NCBI GenBank assembly: GCA_017408625.1
Contig: JAFQUG010000333.1
Location: 1-11,364 of the forward strand
Source: Clostridia bacterium
Lineage (GTDB): Bacteria; Bacillota_A; Clostridia; Oscillospirales; CAG-272
DNA length: 11,364 nucleotides
Direction of reading: 5' to 3'
A model generated the notes under the pieces. It ran no database searches. It was given only the letters and a program-made list of their open reading frames with translations, and was not told the origin of the DNA. The position numbers and the translations under genes are program-made. Positions 1-5,342 of the stretch are shown here, piece by piece. How positions within the stretch are numbered: the first letter of the stretch is position 1; the number at the start of each line of letters is the position of its first letter.

Positions 1-165
1 CATTGCGATCGAGGTACTGACTGCCTCTCTCTCGGTCTTGGAGGCGTCAAGGTACTTCATGTAGTCCTTGGCGTATTCGTAAGCCGCGTCGATCTGCTTG
101 GGGGTAGCAACCTCGTAGAAGTTTGTCTTTTTGTAGCAAAGAAGGTCTTTTTTGGATTCTGCCAT
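1..165 (-). CDS. Aminopeptidase, probably M18 family (N-terminal 55 residues only)
   Basis: The window holds only the first 55 codons; the gene continues beyond the left edge. The start at 163-165 is preceded by AAAGGAGA at good spacing, and the ribosome site overlaps the stop of the upstream transglycosylase-like gene, 14 bp away, so it is the last visible gene of the leftward operon. The visible protein is hydrophilic, with no signal peptide, and contains AYEYAKDYMKYLDASKTERE around residues 28-47. That resembles the opening of clostridial M18 metalloaminopeptidases, where a helix is followed by a 'FLDxxKTERE' stretch. The zinc-binding residues of the family lie further on and cannot be seen. 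M18 enzymes are cytoplasmic zinc peptidases that remove N-terminal residues from peptides. The family call is from memory of this N-terminal pattern alone, so it is moderate. Confidence 0.6.
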   Translation of the reverse strand, partial: MAESKKDLLCYKKTNFYEVATPKQIDAAYEYAKDYMKYLDASKTEREAVSTSIAM

Positions 166-179
166 GGTTTTTGTCTCCT

Positions 180-764
180 TTATGTTTGGTAATATAATTT
201 TTCATAAATGGCTTGCGCCTTGACCGTTTTTTTCACGGCCTTGGCGATCTGCTTATCGGGGATGGTGACAAGCGTACCGAAATCGGGATCGACGTACGCG
301 GGATTTTGCAGCCATCCGTCCACCGTATCCTCACCTGCGTAAAGGGCGGCGTACACCGTGCTCCACATGCCGTATTTCTGATACAGCGCGGCTAAGTACA
401 TCGTGCCGTAGCGGATGTTGGTGTCGGGGTCGTAGAGTGCTGCGGGATTGGCCTCGGGATCGCGCGCCTCGGCAGCCAATTCCAGGTATTGCGCGGGAGT
501 CAGCTGGAATAAGCCAACCGCTTGCCTCTCTCCCTGTTTGGTGCTGTCAAAGTTGCTTCGTGTTTTGATCACGGCGTACACCGTCTGCTCGGGCACACCG
601 TAAAGGGCTGCGTACCCGGTGACGATCTCACTGTATTCTCGCGGATGCGTCAACCTCTCTGCTCCAAGGCAGATCAGCTCAAATGCACCGCCCAAGGCGA
701 GCGAGACGATCAGAATGATCAGAATGGGCAATGCGTGCCCGGAGCTCTTTTTTCTCGTCTTCAT
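180..764 (-). CDS. Membrane-anchored lytic-transglycosylase-like protein lacking the catalytic Glu
   Basis: A 194-residue protein with a basic start, one hydrophobic segment (about 11-33, signal anchor) and a goose-lysozyme/Slt-like domain (about 41-190). Family landmarks are recognisable: YAVIKTRSNF at 63-72 (usual form AVIxxESxF), GLFQLTP at 84-90 (usual GLMQxxP), an alanine/tyrosine helix followed by AALYAG at 139-144 (usual AAYNAG), and a C-terminal IPxxx...IYEKLY segment. Active members cut glycan strands of peptidoglycan outside the membrane, using the Glu of the ES motif. Here that position is Arg69 (codon CGA, 558-560), and the AYNAG motif has also lost its Tyr-Asn pair. The reading frame is intact, so this is more likely a non-catalytic peptidoglycan-binding relative than a decayed gene. 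The start overlaps the coaE stop (ATGA) and is preceded by AAAGGAG. A coaE-slt pairing is familiar in Clostridia. Confidence 0.85.
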   Translation of the reverse strand: MKTRKKSSGHALPILIILIVSLALGGAFELICLGAERLTHPREYSEIVTGYAALYGVPEQTVYAVIKTRSNFDSTKQGERQAVGLFQLTPAQYLELAAEARDPEANPAALYDPDTNIRYGTMYLAALYQKYGMWSTVYAALYAGEDTVDGWLQNPAYVDPDFGTLVTIPDKQIAKAVKKTVKAQAIYEKLYYQT

Positions 765-1363
765 AAAAGCTCCTTTACAAGCGCGTCTGCATACGTCTGT
801 ACCGATTGGATACCACCGTTGTTTTTTATGATAAAGTCTGCCCGCTCGCAGTAGTAATCATCCGTTTTTTGCGCATCAAGCCGTTTTTGTGCGGCCTCTG
901 CACTCAAATTGTCACGTGCCATAATGCGCGCCTTGCGCGTCTCTTTGTCAGCAAGTACTGCAAGCGTGTGCGAGCACGCGGCGTCCGCCCCCGATTCAAA
1001 GAGCAGGGGCGCGTCGATGATCGCACCCGTCGCGCCGTCATGCCTTGCTTGCTCAATGCGCTGCTCGGTCACGGCAAGCACGTGCTTGTGCGTAATTCTG
1101 TTCAGCAGCTCCAGCTTGTCCCCCGCGTCGGGAGAAAAGACAATGGCGGCCAGCGCAGGGCGGTGCAAAGCGCCGTCTTTGATCACGCCGTCACCAAACG
1201 CTGCCCGCAGCTCGTCAAGGCACGCGGAAGGGGTGCTTGTCAGGTCGTGATAAACGGCATCGGTATCGATCCATGCAAAGCCGTGCGCGTCACGCAGGTG
1301 CTGTGCTACCACACCCTTGCCCGCACCGGAAGGGCCGGTCAGCCCGAGGATGGGAAAGCTCAT
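761..1363 (-). CDS. coaE: Dephospho-CoA kinase
   Basis: A 200-residue P-loop kinase of usual CoaE length. It phosphorylates the ribose 3'-OH of dephospho-CoA with ATP, the last step of coenzyme A synthesis, in the cytoplasm. Visible landmarks are GLTGPSGAGKG at 7-17 (Walker A), WIDTDAVYHDL (substrate-side DxD region), DAPLLFESG (the PLLFE signature), and RLDAQKTDDYYCERADFIIKNNGG near the C-terminus (usual RxxxQ...AD.vI.N.G). The Walker A Ser/Thr after Lys16 is Gly17 (GGT, 1313-1315), unlike the common GSGKST form. I chose the start at 1361-1363, which overlaps the upstream oxidoreductase stop as ATGA and has GGAAAGGAAG upstream. A longer frame from 1408 would add 15 residues not expected before the P-loop. 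The stop overlaps the next gene's start in the same way, which suggests translational coupling. Confidence 0.93.
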   Translation of the reverse strand: MSFPILGLTGPSGAGKGVVAQHLRDAHGFAWIDTDAVYHDLTSTPSACLDELRAAFGDGVIKDGALHRPALAAIVFSPDAGDKLELLNRITHKHVLAVTEQRIEQARHDGATGAIIDAPLLFESGADAACSHTLAVLADKETRKARIMARDNLSAEAAQKRLDAQKTDDYYCERADFIIKNNGGIQSVQTYADALVKELL

Positions 1364-2496
1364 ACGTCCACTTCCTTTCCGCCCTCGGCATCGCTTTTCA
1401 TGGCGCATGCCATGACGTGCTGGACATACGCACCGTCCGTAAAGTCGGGCGAGAAGTGCTGATTTGACGCGACAGCGTCAAGATAGAGGTACATGCCGTG
1501 AATATGTCCGCGCAGCCAGCCCTGCGGGGCCTTGACTGCGGGGAATTTGCCACCGGGCGCGGGATATCTGCCCGAGGCGGGAATGGCCGTAAAGCCCGAA
1601 AGGCCGCCAAACGGAAGCTTGGGCTGACTTGCATCCATATAGTAAAGGATATTGGGCTGAGCCAGTGTAAATCTGATGGCACCGCCCGTGCCGTAAACGG
1701 AAAATTCAAGCCCGTCCTCCGAGCCGTGCGAGAGCTTGGAAACGCTGATCTGCCCCACAGCCCCCGAGGCAAGCGTGGCGGTCATGTAAAACGCTTCGTC
1801 CGCGTTGGTCTGCCAGAGCGAGCCGTCCGCGTTTTTGTGCGTGTCAAAGGCGATCTGCGATTTGCCGCCAATGCTTGCAAAATCACCGCACAAATGTCGG
1901 CAAAGGTCAATTACGTGAGATCCGAGATCAAACAGCGTACCCGCACCGCAAACGTCTGCCTTTTGCTTCCAGCCAACCGTGCGCGCGGGGTCAATGTCGC
2001 TGTCGTGGCGGTAGTGGAAGGAGAACGAAAGAATTCTGCCCAAGGCACCCTCGTCGATCAGCTGCTTTGCGCGTATGATGGCGGCAAGGTGACGGTTGTT
2101 GTAAACCACGCCGCACACAAGATTCTTTTCGGCGGCCTTTTGTGCAAGAGCAGCGGCCTCTTGCTCGTTAAAGCAGAACGGCTTTTCGCAAAGCACGTGC
2201 TTACCTGCGTCCAGCGCGGCCGTGGCGATTTCAAAATGCGAGTTGTTGGGTGTGCAGATGTCAATGACGTCGATCTCGGGATCAGCAATCATGGCTTGTG
2301 CATCCGGATAAGCCATCACAAATCCCAACTCATCGCAAATGCGCTCGGTCTTTTCCCAGCTTGTAGTGCAAATACCGTGCACGGATGCACGGAAGGGAAG
2401 ATCCTCATAGAAATACGGCAGGGAAGCAATACTGTACGCATGGGTCTTACCCATCGCGCCAAAGCCCGCAATGCCAACGCGCAAATGCTTTTTCAT
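1360..2496 (-). CDS. Gfo/Idh/MocA family NAD(P)-dependent oxidoreductase
   Basis: A 378-residue cytoplasmic protein and the first gene of the leftward operon. The N-terminal Rossmann fold shows VGIAGFGAMGKTHA (7-20) for dinucleotide binding, DVIDICTPNNSHFE (76-89) and the family signature CEKP (103-106), whose lysine is normally catalytic. The C-terminal domain has GAGTLFDLGSHVIDL (184-198), where Asp190 and His194 match the D..xxH pattern of active members. Family members oxidise or reduce sugars, inositols and sugar derivatives; the substrate cannot be read from sequence. The start is supported by AAGGAGGAG eight bases upstream and by a good promoter at 2552-2580. The stop overlaps the coaE start (ATGA). 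In other Clostridia the gene before coaE is often polA, so a sugar dehydrogenase here is a less usual neighbour. No gene name is assigned because this family is very broad. Confidence 0.9.
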   Translation of the reverse strand: MKKHLRVGIAGFGAMGKTHAYSIASLPYFYEDLPFRASVHGICTTSWEKTERICDELGFVMAYPDAQAMIADPEIDVIDICTPNNSHFEIATAALDAGKHVLCEKPFCFNEQEAAALAQKAAEKNLVCGVVYNNRHLAAIIRAKQLIDEGALGRILSFSFHYRHDSDIDPARTVGWKQKADVCGAGTLFDLGSHVIDLCRHLCGDFASIGGKSQIAFDTHKNADGSLWQTNADEAFYMTATLASGAVGQISVSKLSHGSEDGLEFSVYGTGGAIRFTLAQPNILYYMDASQPKLPFGGLSGFTAIPASGRYPAPGGKFPAVKAPQGWLRGHIHGMYLYLDAVASNQHFSPDFTDGAYVQHVMACAMKSDAEGGKEVDV

Positions 2497-2551
2497 GATT
2501 CTCCTCCTTGTTTTTTGTATATTTTCAATAGAATATATAACACCAACTTAC

Positions 2552-2580
2552 ATTATACCGCATTTGCGGCTGTTTTGCAA
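2552..2580 (-). promoter_or_regulatory. Sigma-A-type promoter for the leftward operon
   Basis: On the minus strand, TTGCAA (2575-2580) and a perfect TATAAT (2552-2557) are separated by exactly 17 bases, giving a start point near 2545 and a leader of about 50 bases before the oxidoreductase. A/T tracts upstream of the -35 (2583-2600) could act as an UP element. The spacer holds a short inverted repeat, CCGCA-TT-TGCGG (2558-2569), which could be an operator. This is read from sequence only. Confidence 0.75.
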
Positions 2581-2603
2581 GCCTTTTTTTGATAAAAAAT
2601 GTG

Positions 2604-2632
2604 TTGCATTCTCATAAAAGATATAGTATAAT
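2604..2632 (+). promoter_or_regulatory. Sigma-A-type promoter for the rightward HAD-murB-whiA-dnaE operon
   Basis: TTGCAT (2604-2609) and a perfect TATAAT (2627-2632) are 17 bases apart, with a likely start near 2639, about 25 bases before the TTG start codon. The -35 boxes of this promoter and the leftward one are only 23 bp apart, with an A/T-rich stretch between them, so the two operons share one control region. The -35 is a weak match (3 of 6). Confidence 0.72.
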
Positions 2633-2664
2633 ATAAAGGAGTATACGATACGGAGGACATCCCT

Positions 2665-3360
2665 TTGAGATACACAACGCTTTTGATGGACGCTGACAAC
2701 ACGCTGCTGGACTTTACGAGATCCGAGCACGACGCCATCGCCGAGACCCTGGCGCATTTCGGCCTTCCCAACGATGACGCTACCATCGCCATCTATTCCG
2801 AGGTCAATGACGCGCACTGGAAAATGCTGGAGAGAGGCGAGATCGAGAAAAAGGTGCTGATGTGGAAAAGATTTGAGGCATTCTGTGCGCGTACGGGGCT
2901 TGTGGCCGACCCCCGGGCGCTGGCAGCCGATTATCTGCAAACACTTTCCACCAAATCCTACATGATCGAGGGCGCACTTGAGGTCTGCGCAGCACTTGCG
3001 CAAAAGTGCCGCATGTACGTCATTACAAACGGAGATAAGCGCGTGCAGCAGGGCAGATTCACCCCCAGCCCCTTGGCAAAGTATTTTGAAAAGTGCTATA
3101 TATCCGAGGAGGTTGGCTTTGAAAAGCCGGACGTCCGTTATTTTGAAGCAGTCATGGCGGATATCCCCGATTTTGATCCTGCTACCACATTGGTCGTGGG
3201 TGATTCGCTGACCTCTGACATCAAGGGCGGTATTCATGCAGGACTTGATACCTGCTGGTATAACCCCAAGGGAAAGTCGTTGCCCGACACTCTGCCCGTC
3301 ACGTACGTCATCGGTGATTTGGCCGAGCTGCCGGCTTTGGTAGAAAAGGGGAGCGTATGA
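2665..3360 (+). CDS. HAD-superfamily hydrolase, YjjG-like pyrimidine nucleotidase
   Basis: A 231-residue cytoplasmic HAD phosphatase. All four HAD motifs are present: DADNT (9-13, nucleophile Asp9 and acid Asp11), ITNG (120-123), the motif III Lys in FEKPD (152-156), and VVGDSLTSDIKGG (177-189). A helical cap lies at about 16-95. The TLLDF opening, the YISEEVGFEKPD stretch and the AGLDTCWYN ending closely resemble E. coli YjjG (FDADETLFTF, ISEEVGVAKPD, AGLATCWLN). YjjG removes phosphate from nucleoside monophosphates including non-canonical pyrimidines, so a housecleaning role is likely but the substrate is inferred. The start is TTG at 2665: GGAGG lies at 2652-2656 at normal spacing, there is no ATG nearby, and the HAD strand begins at once. 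The TGA stop overlaps the murB start as ATGA. Confidence 0.87.
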   Translation: MRYTTLLMDADNTLLDFTRSEHDAIAETLAHFGLPNDDATIAIYSEVNDAHWKMLERGEIEKKVLMWKRFEAFCARTGLVADPRALAADYLQTLSTKSYMIEGALEVCAALAQKCRMYVITNGDKRVQQGRFTPSPLAKYFEKCYISEEVGFEKPDVRYFEAVMADIPDFDPATTLVVGDSLTSDIKGGIHAGLDTCWYNPKGKSLPDTLPVTYVIGDLAELPALVEKGSV

Positions 3361-4265
3361 AGGCATTTTTAGCACAATGCAAGGGGGCTCGCATCCCCGT
3401 AAAATTCGATCTGCCGCTTTGTGAGTATTCCACCTTCCGCATTGGCGGCAAGGCAGATCTTGCGCTGTTTCCCACCACCAAGGAACAGCTTTGCCTGCAG
3501 CTTGCCATGCTAGGGCAAAGCGGGCTTCGCTATTGTGTGATCGGCAATGGTTCCAACGTGCTGTTTTCAGACGCGGGATATCGCGGCGTGGTGGTGTTCA
3601 CCACCGAAATGAACGGGTATCGCTTTGATCGAGATACCTTGTACGCGCAGAGCGGTGCGTCCTTGGCACGCGTTTGTAACGATGCGTCAAAGCAGGGATA
3701 CGAGGGCTTTGCATTCGGCTGCGGCATTCCCGGCACGGTGGGCGGCGGCGTATATATGAATGCAGGCGCGTACGGCGGTCAGATCTCGGACGTGCTGCTT
3801 TCCACGGAATATTACGATTGCGCCAAGAATCAGATCGTCAAAATCGACCACGCGGCGCACGAATTTGATTACAGACACAGTATCTTTGAAGATCACCCCG
3901 AATATGTCATTCTCTCGTCCACCTTTGCGCTCAAAGCGGGAGACGCGGACGAAATCATGCAAAAGGTCAGGGAGCAGGGGGCTTTGCGGCGCGAAAAGCA
4001 ACCCTTGAATTACCCCAGCGTGGGCAGCACCTTCAAGCGTCCGACAGGCTATTTTGCAGGTAAGCTGATCGAGGATGCAGGGCTCAAGGGCACGCGCGTG
4101 GGCGGAGCGGTGGTCTCCCAAAAGCACGCGGGCTTTGTAGTCAACGAGGGTGGTGCAACGGCTGCTGACGTACTGGCTTTGGTCGAGACGGTCAAGGCGC
4201 GTGTCTATGAGCAGTACGGTGTCCTTCTGGAGTGTGAATTCAAGTATATAGGGGATGGAGATTAA
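3357..4265 (+). CDS. murB: UDP-N-acetylenolpyruvoylglucosamine reductase
   Basis: A 302-residue FAD enzyme that reduces UDP-GlcNAc-enolpyruvate to UDP-MurNAc with NADPH, the second committed step of peptidoglycan precursor synthesis in the cytoplasm. The flavin-binding part shows TFRIGGKAD (26-34), VIGNGSNVLFSD (61-72) and GFAFGCGIPGTVGGGVYMNAG (117-137). YRHS (172-175) carries the substrate-binding Arg173, and GSTFKRP (223-229) holds the serine proton donor of type II enzymes. GKLIEDAGLKG (235-245), HAGFVVN (257-263) and the closing LECEFKYIG, with its conserved Glu, complete the C-terminal domain. Length and lack of the extra E. coli loop fit the shorter Gram-positive form. The start overlaps the HAD stop and has AAAAGGGGAG upstream; the stop lies one base before the whiA start codon. 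All key residues I can identify are present. Confidence 0.96.
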   Translation: MKAFLAQCKGARIPVKFDLPLCEYSTFRIGGKADLALFPTTKEQLCLQLAMLGQSGLRYCVIGNGSNVLFSDAGYRGVVVFTTEMNGYRFDRDTLYAQSGASLARVCNDASKQGYEGFAFGCGIPGTVGGGVYMNAGAYGGQISDVLLSTEYYDCAKNQIVKIDHAAHEFDYRHSIFEDHPEYVILSSTFALKAGDADEIMQKVREQGALRREKQPLNYPSVGSTFKRPTGYFAGKLIEDAGLKGTRVGGAVVSQKHAGFVVNEGGATAADVLALVETVKARVYEQYGVLLECEFKYIGDGD

Positions 4266-4266
4266 G

Positions 4267-5151
4267 ATGTCTTATTCCGAACAGGTAAAAGAGGAGCTCG
4301 CGGAGCTGCAGATCAAGCCCATGTGCTGTCGCAAGGCCTTTTTGTCGGGGCTCTTGCTGGGCGCACAGGTAGAGCAGAATGCCGTAAGCGTCAAGCTTCC
4401 CGCATCCTTGGGCGAGCGCGCACAGAGCGAGATCAAGCGTCACTTTGGCCGAGAGAGCAGCTGTGTGCCGTTCGTGCACGGCAAGCAGAGCGGCGTGGAG
4501 ATCTGCTTTGAGTCTCCCAAATGCGCCGCCATGATAGAGACTTGGGATGCAACCGAATGCGCGGATTTTTCGCCCCTTGTCAAATGCTCCTTTTGCGCGG
4601 GCTCTTTTGTGCGCGGTACGTTGTGCGCCAAGGGAACTGTGTCAGATCCCGCAAAGGGCTCACATCTGGAGATCAAATGCACGACGCTCTCACGTGCACG
4701 TGGCCTGCAAGCCATGCTTGCCGAGCAGGGGATTGCCATGGGGCTTTTGCAAAGAGGGAGCAGTGTGAGCGTGTATATCAAAAACAGTCAGGGTGTCGAG
4801 GACGTGCTGACATTGACAGGAAGCAGCACTATGGTATTTGAGCTGCTCAATAAAAAGATCGAGCGCGAGATACGCGGAAACGAGAACCGCATCACCAACT
4901 GTGATACGGGCAACATCAGTAAGTACGTGTCTGCCGCCATCAGGCAGATCGCTGCGATTGAAAAGTTAGAGCGTTTTGGCGAGCTGGACAAGCTGCCCGA
5001 CGCGCTGCGCGAAACGGCTATGCTGCGGCAACGTCACCAGAACGTGTCCCTTGGCGAGCTTGCAGAGCTGCATATGCCGCCCATTTCCAAATCGGGGCTC
5101 AATCACAGATTGCAAAAATTGATCGAGTTGGCCGCGGAATTGCCGGACTGA
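4267..5151 (+). CDS. whiA: WhiA, DNA-binding regulator
   Basis: A 294-residue member of the WhiA family (homing-endonuclease-like N-terminal domain plus C-terminal helix-turn-helix). WhiA controls sporulation-linked division genes in Streptomyces and affects division and chromosome segregation in Bacillus. The opening MSYSEQVKEELAELQIK and the CC at 20-21 are typical. SDPAKGSHLEI (126-136) matches the family's SDPeK.yHLE motif. NRITNCDTGNISKYVSAAIRQI (207-228) and SLGELAEL...SKSGLNHRLQKL (261-284) match the C-terminal DNA-binding region. I start at 4267, with GGAG at 4257-4260, rather than at the in-frame ATG at 4255, which would add MEIK and overlap murB. In many Clostridia rapZ and yvcK lie between murB and whiA; here they are absent and the two genes abut. 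The last codons (ELPD-stop) lie in the 5' arm of a 31-nt hairpin, so repeat sequence may have shaped the C-terminus. Confidence 0.95.
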   Translation: MSYSEQVKEELAELQIKPMCCRKAFLSGLLLGAQVEQNAVSVKLPASLGERAQSEIKRHFGRESSCVPFVHGKQSGVEICFESPKCAAMIETWDATECADFSPLVKCSFCAGSFVRGTLCAKGTVSDPAKGSHLEIKCTTLSRARGLQAMLAEQGIAMGLLQRGSSVSVYIKNSQGVEDVLTLTGSSTMVFELLNKKIEREIRGNENRITNCDTGNISKYVSAAIRQIAAIEKLERFGELDKLPDALRETAMLRQRHQNVSLGELAELHMPPISKSGLNHRLQKLIELAAELPD

Positions 5152-5167
5152 AGCAGTCCGACAATTC
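5137..5167 (+). repeat. Long hairpin spanning the whiA stop codon
   Basis: GAATTG (5137-5142) pairs with CAATTC (5162-5167), and CGGACTG (5144-5150) pairs with CAGTCCG (5154-5160), with one C/A mismatch between the two stems and loop AAG. This gives 13 base pairs in all. The whiA TGA (5149-5151) lies at the tip. No T-run follows (next bases AATGAAAT), so it is not a standard intrinsic terminator. It heads the string of hairpins described in the next entry. Confidence 0.85.
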
Positions 5168-5300
5168 AATGAAATATTTCGCCTTTGGCGAAATGTGAAA
5201 TTTTCGCTTCGCGAAAGTGAAATTCGCACTATGTGCGAGTGAAATATTCCGCCGAGGGCGGAATGTTGCGGTAGAAATTTGCCGCGAGGCAAATTTCATC
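5168..5300 (+). repeat. Tandem array of five short hairpins in the whiA-dnaE gap
   Basis: Four successive 19-nt hairpins (8-bp stem, 3-nt loop) lie at 5176-5194, 5200-5218, 5222-5240 and 5246-5264. Their left arms are ATTTCGCC, ATTTTCGC, ATTCGCAC and ATTCCGCC, each followed by its complementary right arm; the second and third each contain one T-G pair at the same place. Linkers are GAAAT, GTGAA, GAA and GAAAT, so the motif (A/G)TGAAAT recurs at 5169, 5195, 5217 and 5239. A fifth hairpin (5274-5297) has a 10-bp stem GAAATTTGCC/GGCAAATTTC and a GCGA loop. The stems differ in sequence while pairing is kept. I see no promoter in this gap, so the array is probably transcribed between whiA and dnaE. 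The remaining 40 bases lead to the dnaE ribosome site (AAAGGAGA). Similar strings seem familiar to me from gut Clostridia, but I know no established name or function. Confidence 0.85.
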
Positions 5301-5342
5301 TTCATCTAAATCAGCGGTATTGCCCGCAGAAAGGAGACAATC

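Noticed and set aside
2561..2590. Possible terminator ending in the seven-T run in the divergent promoter region
   Set aside because: No gene on the plus strand ends nearby, and the possible stems are only 3-4 bp. The T-run is better read as an A/T tract upstream of the leftward -35 box.
1498..2592. A 364-codon plus-strand open frame
   Set aside because: It lies antisense to the well-supported Gfo/Idh/MocA gene and continues through its promoter; no recognisable domain.
2548..3375. A 275-codon minus-strand open frame
   Set aside because: It is antisense to the HAD gene, which carries all four catalytic motifs, and runs through the promoter region.
5137..5167. Intrinsic terminator for whiA
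   Set aside because: The stem is strong but no T-run follows, and there is no clear promoter before dnaE, so a full stop of transcription here is unlikely.
5168..5300. CRISPR array
   Set aside because: Units are 22-26 bp with internal pairing and variable stems; there is no identical repeat with unique spacers and no cas gene.
4966..5305. Minus-strand open frames (108 and 68 codons) across the whiA-dnaE gap
   Set aside because: They read through the hairpin array and the end of whiA, have no convincing ribosome site, and their Phe/Ser/Arg-rich sequences simply reflect the repeats.
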